Below are positions 50,733 through 58,972 of a stretch of DNA of 64,000 nt, one piece after another (within the stretch, counting starts at the first letter, position 1; the number at the start of each line of letters is the position of its first letter). Source of the DNA: Tessaracoccus lapidicaptus (GTDB lineage: Bacteria > Actinomycetota > Actinomycetes > Propionibacteriales > Propionibacteriaceae); contig NZ_MBQD01000011.1 of NCBI RefSeq assembly GCF_001693815.1, positions 124,001-188,000 of the forward strand, in the 5' to 3' direction. The position numbers and the translations under genes were made by a program. The notes under the pieces are model-generated. The model did no database searches and had not been told where the DNA came from. It was given only the letters and a program-made list of their open reading frames with translations.

Positions 50733-51635
50733 ATGACAGACGACGACATGCAGCCGGTCTTCGGGCGCGTCCTGACGGCGATGGTCACCCCGTTCACGGC
50801 GGACGGCTCGGAGGTGGACTATGCGCAGGTCGCGCGCCTCGCGGCGCATCTGGTCGACGACCTCGGCAACGACGGTCTCGTCGTCAACGGCACCACCGGT
50901 GAGTCGCCCACCACCACGGACCTCGAGAAGCAGCGGGTGCTCGACGCCGTCGTCACCGCGGTGGGGGACCGGGCCAGCGTCGTGGCCGGTGTCGGTACCT
51001 TCTCCACGCGGCACTCGGTCGAGCTGGCGCGCCAGGCGGCGGACGTCGGCGTCGACGGGCTGCTCGTCGTCACCCCGTACTACTCGCGCCCGCCGGCCGA
51101 CGCCCTGGAGGACCATTTCGTCGCGGTCGCGGACGCCACTGACCTCCCGGTGATGCTCTACGACATCCCGCACCGCGCGGGCATCGCCATCCCCGAGGAC
51201 ATGCTCATCCGGCTCGACGCGCATCCCCGCATCCGGGCCGTCAAGGACGCCAAGGGCAGCATCGTGTCGAGCTCGGTCGTGCTGGCGCGCACCAACCTGG
51301 CCTACTACGCGGGGGACGACGCCTTCCTGCTCCCGCTGCTGAGCGTGGGCGGGGTGGGCGTCGTCGGGACCTCGTCGCACTTCACCGCGGCCGCCGCGCG
51401 CCGGATCATCGACCTCTACCTGGCGGGCCGGGTGGAGGAGGCGGTCGAGGCGAACCGGGAGGCGCTGCCGGCCTTCCAGGGCATCTTCGCCACCCAGGGC
51501 TGCATGATGGTCAAGGCGGTCCTGGCCGAGCGCGGTTTCGACGCCGGCCCGTGCCGGGCCCCCATGGGGGTCCCGGACCCGGAGGTCGTGACGGGCTACG
51601 CCACCCTGCTGGAGAACCTCGGCTTCCACGCCTGA
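50733..51635 (+). CDS. dapA: 4-hydroxy-tetrahydrodipicolinate synthase
   Basis: A 300-residue aldolase-type enzyme condensing pyruvate with aspartate semialdehyde, the first committed step to lysine and diaminopimelate. Schiff-base Lys171 in RAVKDAKGS, Tyr143 in YDIPHRAG, Tyr116 in VTPYYSRP and the NGTTGESPT loop are all present, matching DHDPS over other family members. It sits alone, without dapB, between the methyltransferase and sigE. Start supported by its -10. Confidence 0.94.
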   Translation: MTDDDMQPVFGRVLTAMVTPFTADGSEVDYAQVARLAAHLVDDLGNDGLVVNGTTGESPTTTDLEKQRVLDAVVTAVGDRASVVAGVGTFSTRHSVELARQAADVGVDGLLVVTPYYSRPPADALEDHFVAVADATDLPVMLYDIPHRAGIAIPEDMLIRLDAHPRIRAVKDAKGSIVSSSVVLARTNLAYYAGDDAFLLPLLSVGGVGVVGTSSHFTAAAARRIIDLYLAGRVEEAVEANREALPAFQGIFATQGCMMVKAVLAERGFDAGPCRAPMGVPDPEVVTGYATLLENLGFHA

Positions 51636-51637
51636 CG

Positions 51638-51663
51638 GGAACAAACCCGGCCCTCCGGGCGTT
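51638..51663 (+). promoter_or_regulatory. ECF sigma-type promoter upstream of sigE
   Basis: GGAAC at 51638-51642, an 18-base spacer, and GTT at 51661-51663: the GGAAY-N18-GTT form recognised by actinobacterial SigE/SigH/SigR-type sigma factors. It points at sigE, with a leader of about 55 bases, so autoregulation is likely. A 5-bp hairpin (CCCGG/CCGGG) inside the spacer may serve as the dapA terminator. Confidence 0.6.
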
Positions 51664-51726
51664 TAACCCTAGAGGCCGCGGGTACCTTCACAGGTGCGGC
51701 ACAGGTTCGGCTGTCAGGCTGGGTTC

Positions 51727-52323
51727 ATGGAGAGGCGAGGCATGTTCAGAGGCACTCGATCGGCGAAGGCCGTTCAGGAGCCCGGCTGGACCGCGCCCAC
51801 CTGGCAGGAGCTGGTGCGCGACCACTCGGCGCAGGTGTACCGCCTCGCCTACCGCTTGACGGGCAATCAGCACGACGCTGAGGACCTCACGCAGGACGTC
51901 TTCGTGCGAGTGTTCCGCTCCATCCACACGTTCCAACCCGGCACGCTTGAGGGCTGGCTGCACCGCATCACGACCAACCTCTTCCTCGACCAGGCCCGCC
52001 GCCGGCAGCGCATCCGCATGGACGCGCTCAGCGCCGCCCCGGACCATGTGTGGGGTTCCGCCAGCGGCCCGGACGAGCTTCACGACGACGCTGAACTCGA
52101 CGCGGATGTCGCCGCCGCCCTGCGCTCGCTGAACCCGGAGCAGCGCGTCGCGGTGGTCCTGTGCGACATCGAGGGCATGAGCTACGAGGAGATCGCGAAG
52201 GTCCTCGACGTGAAGCTGGGCACCGTCCGCAGCCGGATCGCGCGCGGCCGCGCGGCCCTCCGCGACGCCCTCGCCCACCGGGCACCGACTGACGGCCGCA
52301 CCAGGTACCTCGGAGTGTCCTGA
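51727..52323 (+). CDS. sigE: ECF RNA polymerase sigma factor, SigE-like
   Basis: A 198-residue extracytoplasmic-function sigma factor. Region 2: [30 protein letters not shown], with -10 recognition helices; region 4: [45 protein letters not shown], with the helix-turn-helix binding the -35. The gene order sigE, anti-sigma, tatB, and mrp on the other strand is the same as in mycobacteria, supporting orthology to the envelope-stress factor SigE. ATGs at 51727 and 51742 are both possible; the former is used. The next gene begins six bases after the stop. Confidence 0.92.
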   Translation: MERRGMFRGTRSAKAVQEPGWTAPTWQELVRDHSAQVYRLAYRLTGNQHDAEDLTQDVFVRVFRSIHTFQPGTLEGWLHRITTNLFLDQARRRQRIRMDALSAAPDHVWGSASGPDELHDDAELDADVAAALRSLNPEQRVAVVLCDIEGMSYEEIAKVLDVKLGTVRSRIARGRAALRDALAHRAPTDGRTRYLGVS

Positions 52324-52329
52324 TCCGCC

Positions 52330-53748
52330 GTGAGCCGCTGCGACCGCATCCGACCAGACCTGTCGGCGTTCGCCGACGGGACCCTGCCGCCCCGGCGCTG
52401 GGAACAGGTCAGCTACCACCTGGCCGGATGCCGCGGGTGCCGCGATGAGGTCGCCGAGATCAGCCGCGTCTGCAGCACGCTCAGCCTCTGCAGCCGCTCG
52501 GCCGCGCCGGAGACGCTCACGGCCCGGCTCGAATCCATCGCCGGGGAGCACTCCGCCGCCCCCCTCTACATGGCCTCCGGCCCCGGCGACCTGCCCTCGA
52601 CCCGGCGGCGCCGGGTGCGGCTCGCGGCCCAGTCAGGAGCCGCCCTCCTGGCCGTGATGCTGTCGGCCGTCATGCTCGCCGTCCTCGTCGCACCGGATCC
52701 CGTCCGCCTGGCGGATCCCATCAAGGCCGCCCGCGAGCAGTACTCGATGTCCACCGCCGCCATCAGTGCCACGGAGGCGGTCGGCGCCGTCCTCCTCGCG
52801 CACGAGCGGGGCGCCGATCTGGGCGAACCCACGTCCTACGCCCGCCGGGCCGCGCCCGGCGCGGGGACGCGGCTGGCGCCCGAGGAAGCCGCAGCACTGC
52901 TGCGGACCGCCACCGCCGCCGACCTCACCCTGAGCGGCGTCCAGCGCGTGTGGATCTCCGACGGGGAGGGCCGCTACCGGACCGCCGACGTCCGCACCAC
53001 CAAGGTGCGGGGGGAGGGCGCCCAGCTGGAGGTCATGGACGCGCGCGGCGACCGCTTCAGCTCCAGCTTCCTGCCCCAGTTCGGCGCCACCCCCGTGGAC
53101 GCGCCCGACGGGTGGCAGTTCTCGCTCGGCACCCTGCCCGAGCAGGTGGCGGGCCGCGCCGCCGTGCGCCTCGTTGCCACCGACGACGGCCGCGCCGTCG
53201 CCAGCTGGTGGATCGACGCCGTCGCGCACCTCGTGCTGTGGGCCGAGCGTTACGACAGCGCCGGCGCTGTGAGCCTCGCGGCCGGCTACACGCAGCTGAC
53301 CCTCGGCAGCGCCGAGTTCCACGACGACGGCCTCACGCAGCTCATCTCGGTCCAGCCCGCCAGCGCGAGCCAGACCGAGGGGTGGTGCGTCGGCCCCGCC
53401 AGCTGCCCCCTGACCCTGGCCGGCCTGCCGATGGTCGCCTACTCGTCCACCGAGCGCCGTGGCGCCACCTCCATGAACCTCGTCTACTCCGACGGCTTCC
53501 AGACGGCCGTCGTCGGGTGGACCGACGGCGTGCTCGGCGACGACGTCACGTCGCAGGCTGACCAGTCCGCGGGCCTACCGGCCGTCAACGTCTGGCAGTC
53601 GGGCCCCGCCGTGATCTCGGTGACGACCAACGGATCCCCGGAGCTGATGGCGGCCATCCGGGAGGAACTGCCGGGCGAGGAGCCGTGCGTGCTCACGCTC
53701 CGCGACCGCGTCGCCGCCGGCCTGGTCCGCCTCGTCGGCGGGGAGTGA
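52330..53748 (+). CDS. Anti-sigma factor fused to RseB/MucB-like sensor domain
   Basis: A 472-residue membrane protein. Residues 1-60 are a zinc-type anti-sigma domain with VSYHLAGCRGCRDEVAE, the H-x3-C-x2-C pattern (His30, Cys34, Cys37). One membrane segment follows (about 103-121). The large outside part (about 200-470) contains a region like RseB/LolA-fold sensors: VASWWIDAVAHLVLWAERYDSAGAVSLAAGYTQLTLG. Separate RseA and RseB proteins do this in E. coli; here both appear in one chain, linking sensing of envelope damage directly to SigE release. The GTG start is six bases after sigE. Confidence 0.85.
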   Translation: MSRCDRIRPDLSAFADGTLPPRRWEQVSYHLAGCRGCRDEVAEISRVCSTLSLCSRSAAPETLTARLESIAGEHSAAPLYMASGPGDLPSTRRRRVRLAAQSGAALLAVMLSAVMLAVLVAPDPVRLADPIKAAREQYSMSTAAISATEAVGAVLLAHERGADLGEPTSYARRAAPGAGTRLAPEEAAALLRTATAADLTLSGVQRVWISDGEGRYRTADVRTTKVRGEGAQLEVMDARGDRFSSSFLPQFGATPVDAPDGWQFSLGTLPEQVAGRAAVRLVATDDGRAVASWWIDAVAHLVLWAERYDSAGAVSLAAGYTQLTLGSAEFHDDGLTQLISVQPASASQTEGWCVGPASCPLTLAGLPMVAYSSTERRGATSMNLVYSDGFQTAVVGWTDGVLGDDVTSQADQSAGLPAVNVWQSGPAVISVTTNGSPELMAAIREELPGEEPCVLTLRDRVAAGLVRLVGGE

Positions 53749-53764
53749 GCCGCGGGCGACGCGC

Positions 53765-53770
53765 TACCCT
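53765..53770 (+). promoter_or_regulatory. Leaderless -10 (TACCCT) of tatB
   Basis: TACCCT lies seven bases before the GTG at 53778, which fixes the start of TatB at its membrane helix. Confidence 0.5.
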
Positions 53771-53777
53771 AGGCCCT

Positions 53778-54179
53778 GTGTTCGGCATCGACGCGGTAGA
53801 CCTAGTCATCATCCTCGTGCTGGGCGTCGTCATGTTCGGACCTGAGCGGCTGCCCGAGTACTCGCGCAAGGCGGCGCGCGTGTTCGTGTACCTCCGGGAC
53901 GTCGCGAACAACGCCAAGACCACCCTGCGGGGCGAGCTGGGCCCCGAGTACGCGGACCTGGAGCTGCGCGACCTGCATCCCAAGACGTTCATCGCCAAGC
54001 ACATGCGCGAGGAGGTCGCCGCGATCGACGAGGCCCGCCGCGAACTCGACGAGGCGCGCCGCACCGTCACCGACACCGTGCACGACGCGGGCACCCAGGC
54101 GGACACGGTCATCGCGGCCGCGCACCTGGAGTTGCCCGCGCCGGTGGCCGCCTCCCCGTTCGACCCGGAGGCGACCTGA
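53778..54179 (+). CDS. tatB: Sec-independent protein translocase TatB
   Basis: A 133-residue component of the twin-arginine translocase. One N-terminal membrane helix (VFGIDAVDLVIILVLGVVMFGPERLPEYSRKAARV), with the FGPERLP hinge and amphipathic helix typical of TatB, then a long charged helical tail with RELDEARRTVTDTV. The adjacent sigE/anti-sigma pair and the Glu in the helix region suit TatB over TatA. It probably helps export the Tat-type binding protein encoded at 31.5 kb. Its own leaderless promoter frees it from the sigE operon. Confidence 0.9.
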   Translation: MFGIDAVDLVIILVLGVVMFGPERLPEYSRKAARVFVYLRDVANNAKTTLRGELGPEYADLELRDLHPKTFIAKHMREEVAAIDEARRELDEARRTVTDTVHDAGTQADTVIAAAHLELPAPVAASPFDPEAT

Positions 54180-54190
54180 CGCCGAACCGC

Positions 54191-55342
54191 TCAGGTGTTG
54201 AGCGGGAGCCTCGTCCCGACGAGGCCCCGCCGCCGCGCCGCGACCTCGCCCGCGAGCGCGACCATCGCCTGGGCTGCCGGATGCTCCGGATGCGTCTGGA
54301 CGATGGGCCGGCCGGTGTCTCCGCCCGCGAGCAGCGTCTCGTCGAAGGGGATCTGGGCCAGTAGCGGCACCTCGTAGACGAGGCGGTCGGTCAGTGCCTC
54401 CGCGACGACCGTGCCGCCGCCCGACCCGAACAGCTCCAGGCGGTGCGTCTCGCTGCAGTGCGGGCAGGTGGTCTCCAGCCAGCTCATGTTCTCCACCACA
54501 CCGAGGACGCGCTGCTCCATGATGTGCGCCATGGTACCTGCGCGCTCCGCCACCTCGGACGCCGCCGTCTGGGGGGTCGTCACGACGATGACCTCGGAGG
54601 TCGGGATCTTCTGTCCCAGCGACATCGCGACGTCGCCCGTGCCTGGGGGCAGGTCGAGCAGCAGGTAGTCGAGGTCGCCCCAGTACACGTCCGCGAGCAG
54701 CTGGGTGAGGGCGCGGTCCAGGATGGGGCCGCGCCAGGCGACCACCTGGTCCCGCGAGGGCTTGAGCATGCCGATCGAGATGACGCGCAGGCCCCCGACG
54801 GCGGGCACCGGCATGATCATGTCGTCGACCACGGTGGGGCGGGCGTCGCCCAGGCCCAGCAGATCCGGGATGGAGTGGCCGTAGATGTCGGCGTCGAGGA
54901 TGCCGACGGAGCGCCCCTGCGCCGCCAAGGCCAGCGCGAGGTTGACGGTCACGGACGACTTCCCGACGCCGCCCTTGCCGGACGCGATGGCCAGCACGCG
55001 GGTGAGGTTGCCCGGCTGCGCGAACGGGATGACCCGCTGCGCCTGTCCGCCGCGCAGCATCGTGCGCATCGCCTCGCGCTGTTCGTCGTCCATCACGCCG
55101 AGGTCGACGGCGACGGAGCTGACGCCCTCGACCGCGGACACGGCCGCGGTGACGCGGGTGGTGATCTCGGAGCGCATGGGGCAGCCGACGACGGTGAGCA
55201 GCACGCGCACCCGCACCGCCCCGTCGTCGGTCACCGCGAGGTCGTCGACCATGCCGAGGTCGGTGATGGGGCGACGGATCTCTGGGTCCTCCACCTGGTG
55301 GAGGGCGGCACGGATGTGGGGCAGGAGCGGATGTTCGGTCAC
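54191..55342 (-). CDS. mrp: Mrp/ApbC-type iron-sulfur carrier ATPase
   Basis: A 383-residue P-loop protein. The N-terminal DUF59/MIP18 domain (about 5-80) includes VEDPEIRRPITDLGMV and VVGCPMR. The ATPase domain has VLAIASGKGGVGKSSVTVNLALALA (deviant Walker A), LDADIYGHSIPDLLG, DYLLLDLPPGTGDVAMSL and, near the C-terminus, the cluster-ligand CPHC in TTCPHCSETH. Transfers Fe-S clusters to target proteins. GTG start with AAGGA five bases upstream. Same placement after tatB (opposite strand) as in mycobacteria. Confidence 0.94.
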   Translation of the reverse strand: MTEHPLLPHIRAALHQVEDPEIRRPITDLGMVDDLAVTDDGAVRVRVLLTVVGCPMRSEITTRVTAAVSAVEGVSSVAVDLGVMDDEQREAMRTMLRGGQAQRVIPFAQPGNLTRVLAIASGKGGVGKSSVTVNLALALAAQGRSVGILDADIYGHSIPDLLGLGDARPTVVDDMIMPVPAVGGLRVISIGMLKPSRDQVVAWRGPILDRALTQLLADVYWGDLDYLLLDLPPGTGDVAMSLGQKIPTSEVIVVTTPQTAASEVAERAGTMAHIMEQRVLGVVENMSWLETTCPHCSETHRLELFGSGGGTVVAEALTDRLVYEVPLLAQIPFDETLLAGGDTGRPIVQTHPEHPAAQAMVALAGEVAARRRGLVGTRLPLNT

Positions 55343-55413
55343 GATGTCCTTACTACGCGGCGACGGGCGTCGAGGCAAGTCTACGGATACCCACCCAGGG
55401 GTATCGGCGGGGG

Positions 55414-55752
55414 TCAGCGCGAGCGCTCGTCGAGTGCGTCGCCCAGCAGCGCCACGCTGGTCGCCACGATCGCCGGCAGCCAGAGGCCGGCGAGGCTCCC
55501 CAGGATGACGACGGCGGTGCCCAGCACCAGGGACAGCGCCAGCCGCTCGCGGTAGCGCAGCCGGGCGGGGGATCCTGGGGCCAGCAGCCGGAACCAGAGG
55601 GCCGCGACCACGGCCACCAGGAGGGCCGCGCTGGCCGCGCCCACCCACCATCCTCCCGCGATGCGCCACAGCGACACGGCTCCGAGCGCGGCGAGCGCCA
55701 GCTGGCCCACGAGTCGCACGATCCCGAACCAGCGGATCCGATCAGTCGTCAT
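55414..55752 (-). CDS. Small membrane protein, unknown function
   Basis: A 112-residue protein with probably four membrane segments (about 9-30, 34-52, 70-88, 90-105) and an Arg-rich short tail. I recognise no named family. It starts three bases after the DUF1003 stop and is evidently in that operon. The mycobacterial region has small membrane proteins at the same place. Confidence 0.75.
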   Translation of the reverse strand: MTTDRIRWFGIVRLVGQLALAALGAVSLWRIAGGWWVGAASAALLVAVVAALWFRLLAPGSPARLRYRERLALSLVLGTAVVILGSLAGLWLPAIVATSVALLGDALDERSR

Positions 55753-55755
55753 CGG

Positions 55756-56256
55756 TCAGGACTCGTCCCTCTGCTCGGCGGTGCGCTCCAGCCGTTCGGC
55801 CAGCTCCCGCAGCTCGGTGCGCAGCTCGCCGCGGACGAAGTCGCGGGTCGCGAGCTCGCCGAGGTTCATGCGGATCGACGCGATCTCGCGGGCCAGGAAG
55901 TCCATGTCCGCCCGGGACTGCGCCGCGATGCGCCGGTCCTCGTCCAGGCTCAGCTTGTCGCGCACCTCCTGGCGGTTCTGCGCCAGCAGGATGAGGGGCG
56001 CCGAGTAGGACGCCTGCGTGGAGAAGAACAGGTTGAGCAGGATGAACGGGTAGGGGTCCCAGCGCAGCCCGAACAGGCCGATGAGGTTGATCGTCACCCA
56101 GACGATGACGAAGACCGTCATGTAGACGAGGAACTTCGCGGTGCCCATGAACCGGGCGAAGCTCTCGGCGAACACGCCGAAGGTCTCGGAGTCCACCGAC
56201 ACGCGCGGCAGCCAGCTGCGCGTCCCCGGCTGCGACAGCGGGTTGCGCTCAGCCAT
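55756..56256 (-). CDS. DUF1003 membrane protein
   Basis: A 166-residue protein: N-terminal cytosolic part with ETFGVFAESFARFMGTAKFLVYMT, two membrane segments (about 40-60 and 72-92) including IFGLRWDPYPFILLNLFFSTQASYSAPLILLAQNRQ-like DUF1003 signature, then a charged coiled coil with RDKLSLDEDRRIAAQSRADMDFL. Function unknown. Its 5' end overlaps the 3' end of the MgtE-N/CBS gene by eight bases, so the two are coupled. Confidence 0.88.
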   Translation of the reverse strand: MAERNPLSQPGTRSWLPRVSVDSETFGVFAESFARFMGTAKFLVYMTVFVIVWVTINLIGLFGLRWDPYPFILLNLFFSTQASYSAPLILLAQNRQEVRDKLSLDEDRRIAAQSRADMDFLAREIASIRMNLGELATRDFVRGELRTELRELAERLERTAEQRDES

Positions 56257-57535
56257 GGCTCACCTCGGCGTTGCCGAGGTCGGTGGCCTCCACCTCGTCC
56301 ATCTGCTCGCCGCGCCAGTCGTCGGGCAGCATGTGGTCGAGCACGTCGTCGACGGTCACCGCGCCCAGCAGGTGCCCGTCCTCGTTGACGACGGGCGCGA
56401 CGACCAGGTTGTAGGTGGCGAAGAACCGGCTCACCTGCGTCAGCGGGTCGGCGGGCGACATGGGTTCGAGGTCGCGGTCGAGAAGCGTGGCCACCAGCGT
56501 CGTCGGCGGCTCCCGCAGCAGGCGTTGCAGGTGGGCGGCGCCCACGTAGCGGCCCGTGGGGGTCTCCAACGGCGGGCGCGTCACGAACACCATGGAGGCG
56601 AGCGCCGGGGTCAGGGACTCCTCCCGCGCCTGCGCGAGGGCCTGCGCGACCGTGGCGTCGGTGTCGACGACGATGGGTTCGGGGGTCATCATGCCGCCCG
56701 CGGTGTACTCCTCGTAGACCAGCAGGCGCCGCACGTCGGCGGACTCCTCGGGCTCCATGCGCTGCAGGAGTTCCTCGGCCACGTCGGAGGGCAGGTCCCG
56801 GATGAGGTCGGCGGCGTCGTCGGGGTCCATCTCGCCGAGCACGTCGGCCGCGCGCTCGGTGTCGAGCGCGGAGATGATGTCGATCTGCTCGTCCTTGGGC
56901 AGCTCCTCGATCGCCTCGGCCAGCGTCTCGTCGTCGAGGGCCTCGACGACGGCCGCCAGCGACTCAGGCTCCAGGTCGTGCAGTTCCTTGGCGACGTCGG
57001 CGGGCTTCATCTCCGAGAACTCGGCGATGAGGTTGGCGGCGGTCCGGCCGGTGGACAGGATGAGCCCCGGGATCTCGCGCCACGACACGATCTGCGGCGC
57101 GCTGCGGCTGCCGAACCCGAAGCGCCCGGCGCCCCCCGACGAGCGCAGCGCCACGGAGTCCAGCTCCCACTCCCGGTTGCGGACCATGTGCATGGACACG
57201 TCGAGGATGCGGGTGGGCCGCGCGCGCTCCAACGGACGGTCGAACAGGTCGGCGGCGACCAGCATCTCGGCCTCGCGCCGCTGGAACCGGCGGGCGTCCA
57301 CCTGGCCCGTGATCGCGACCTGGTTCGGCGTGATGTCGTGGACCCGGATCATGGGCACGAAGATGCGCGCCCGCGCGAACAACTCGGCCACGAGGCCCTT
57401 GACGCGCGGGGCGCGGCCGTCGCTGCGCAGGTAGCACACGACGTCCTTGACGCGGCCGACCTGGTCGCCGGCGGCGTCGACGATGGGAAGGCCGATGACC
57501 CGCGAGACGAAAACCTGCGTATCTTTGGCGACCAT
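56249..57535 (-). CDS. PRC-barrel / MgtE-N / CBS regulatory protein
   Basis: A 428-residue cytosolic protein: a PRC-barrel-like start (about 5-95, SRVIGLPIVDAAGDQVGRVKDVV), an MgtE-N superhelix (about 180-285, PADVAKELHDLEPESLAAVVEALDDETLAEAIEELPKDEQIDIISAL and repeats), and a CBS pair (about 290-415, MMTPEPIVVDTDATVAQAL, VVAPVVNEDGHLLGAVTVDDVLDHML). The Mg channel domain is absent, so this is a magnesium-sensor module without its pore. Mycobacteria have a matching gene beside mrp. Coupled to DUF1003, which supplies membrane segments; joint action is inference. Leaderless start. Confidence 0.88.
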   Translation of the reverse strand: MVAKDTQVFVSRVIGLPIVDAAGDQVGRVKDVVCYLRSDGRAPRVKGLVAELFARARIFVPMIRVHDITPNQVAITGQVDARRFQRREAEMLVAADLFDRPLERARPTRILDVSMHMVRNREWELDSVALRSSGGAGRFGFGSRSAPQIVSWREIPGLILSTGRTAANLIAEFSEMKPADVAKELHDLEPESLAAVVEALDDETLAEAIEELPKDEQIDIISALDTERAADVLGEMDPDDAADLIRDLPSDVAEELLQRMEPEESADVRRLLVYEEYTAGGMMTPEPIVVDTDATVAQALAQAREESLTPALASMVFVTRPPLETPTGRYVGAAHLQRLLREPPTTLVATLLDRDLEPMSPADPLTQVSRFFATYNLVVAPVVNEDGHLLGAVTVDDVLDHMLPDDWRGEQMDEVEATDLGNAEVSHG

Positions 57536-57541
57536 AGGGCA

Positions 57542-57547
57542 AATCTA
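57542..57547 (-). promoter_or_regulatory. Leaderless -10 (TAGATT) of the MgtE-N/CBS operon
   Basis: On the minus strand TAGATT lies six bases before the ATG at 57535. Confidence 0.45.
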
Positions 57548-57566
57548 ACCGCAAGGACCCGCCGCC

Positions 57567-58478
57567 ATGACCCACCGCCCCGCCCGCGCCCGTCGCACCG
57601 TGCTGTCGGTGCCGGCGTCCAGCGACCGGTTCATCGACAAGTCGCGTCACCTGGCCGTCGACCAGGTGTTCCTCGACCTCGAGGACGGTGTCGCGGCGGC
57701 GGCCAAGGACGACGCCCGCGCCCGCGCCGTCGCGGCGCTCCGCGCCGGGGGCTGGACGGCGCCGACGGTGTCGGTGCGCGTCAACGGCTGGGCCACCGTG
57801 TGGACGCACCGGGACGTCATCGACGTGGTGACCGGGGCCGGGGACCTACTGGACACCGTGCTGCTGCCCAAGGTCGAGGGACCGGGCCATGTGGAGGCGC
57901 TCGACCTGCTCCTCACGCAGCTCGAACGGGCCGCCGGGCTCGAGGTCGGCCGCATCGGCATCGAGGCCCTCATCGAGGACGCCGGGGCCCTGGTCCGCGC
58001 CGACGCCATCGCGGCGTCGAGCCCGCGGCTGGAGGCGCTGCACCTCGGCCCGGGGGACATGATGGCGGCCCTGGGCATGCCCTCCCTGCAGGTCGGCGGC
58101 CTCGTCGACGGCTATCCCGGGGACGCGCTGCACCACGTGTACGGCCGCATCCTCGTGGCGGCGCGCGCCCGCGGGCTGCAGGCGGTCGACGGGCCGTACG
58201 TCGCCGTCCGCGACGAGGACGGGTTCCGCGCCGCGGCCCGGCGCGCGGCGGCGCTCGGCTACGACGGCAAGTGGGTGCTGCACCCGGCCCAGGTGGCGGC
58301 GGGGACCGAGATCTTCACGCCCGACGACGAGACCGTCGCGCGGGCCGAGGCGATGGTGGCCGTGGCCGCCCGGGCCGCCGACGAGCGCGTCGGGGCGGTC
58401 ATGCTCGACGACGAGATGGTCGACGAGGCGGGCGTAAGCTTGGCGAAGGCCACCCTGGCACGCGTACGGAGGACCTGA
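57567..58478 (+). CDS. HpcH/HpaI-type CoA ester lyase (CitE-like)
   Basis: A 303-residue TIM-barrel enzyme of the CitE superfamily. Motifs: RTVLSVPASSDRFIDKSRHLAVDQVFLDLEDGVA (Mg-binding Glu/Asp), a PKVEGPGHVEALDLL strand, IEALIEDAGALVRADAI and LHLGPGDMMAALGM, and the C-terminal KWVLHPAQVAAGTEIFTP. Members cleave citryl-, malyl- or beta-methylmalyl-CoA. No citrate lyase subunits are nearby, so a malyl-CoA-type activity is more likely, but the substrate is open. AAGGA precedes the ATG. The next gene's ATG overlaps its stop. Confidence 0.9.
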   Translation: MTHRPARARRTVLSVPASSDRFIDKSRHLAVDQVFLDLEDGVAAAAKDDARARAVAALRAGGWTAPTVSVRVNGWATVWTHRDVIDVVTGAGDLLDTVLLPKVEGPGHVEALDLLLTQLERAAGLEVGRIGIEALIEDAGALVRADAIAASSPRLEALHLGPGDMMAALGMPSLQVGGLVDGYPGDALHHVYGRILVAARARGLQAVDGPYVAVRDEDGFRAAARRAAALGYDGKWVLHPAQVAAGTEIFTPDDETVARAEAMVAVAARAADERVGAVMLDDEMVDEAGVSLAKATLARVRRT

Positions 58479-58972
58479 TGACCGAGCCGATGAGCAGCCG
58501 ACTCATGCAGCTGAACTACCCGCAGCACGTCGCCGAGTTCGTCACCTACGAGGAGGCGCAGTCGGCGGTGGACTACCTGGCGGACCAGAAGTTCGCCGTG
58601 GAGAACCTGCTCATCGTCGGGACCAACCTCAAGCTCCTGGAACGCGTCACCGGCCGGCGCACGTGGGCCACCGTGCTGGGGGAGGGCGCGCTGTCCGGCC
58701 TCACCACCGGCCTGTTCGTCGGCGTCATGCTCATGCTGTTCGTCGGCAACGGCAACTTCGCGATGCTGTACGTCGGCCTGGCCATGGGCGTGGCGTTCGG
58801 CATCCTGGCCCGCATGTTGGCGCACGCGCTCACCGGCGGCAAGCGGGACTTCAACTCGGCGCGGGTCACGGTCGCGACCCGCTACGAGGTGCTGGCCGAG
58901 CACAAGGTCGCCCAGCAGGCCCGCGACATGCTCGCCGAGCGCCCCGGCGCCCGCGCCGCGATGTTCGAGTGA
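58478..58972 (+). CDS. General-stress-type membrane protein
   Basis: A 164-residue protein: a cytosolic N-terminal region with VAEFVTYEEAQSAVDYLADQKFAVENLLIVGTNL, like the N-terminus of general stress protein 17M, then two membrane segments (about 76-96 and 100-118) and a short cytosolic end. A matching gene lies near mrp in mycobacteria. Function unknown. Its ATG overlaps the stop of the CitE-like gene and its stop overlaps the next GTG. Confidence 0.8.
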   Translation: MTEPMSSRLMQLNYPQHVAEFVTYEEAQSAVDYLADQKFAVENLLIVGTNLKLLERVTGRRTWATVLGEGALSGLTTGLFVGVMLMLFVGNGNFAMLYVGLAMGVAFGILARMLAHALTGGKRDFNSARVTVATRYEVLAEHKVAQQARDMLAERPGARAAMFE

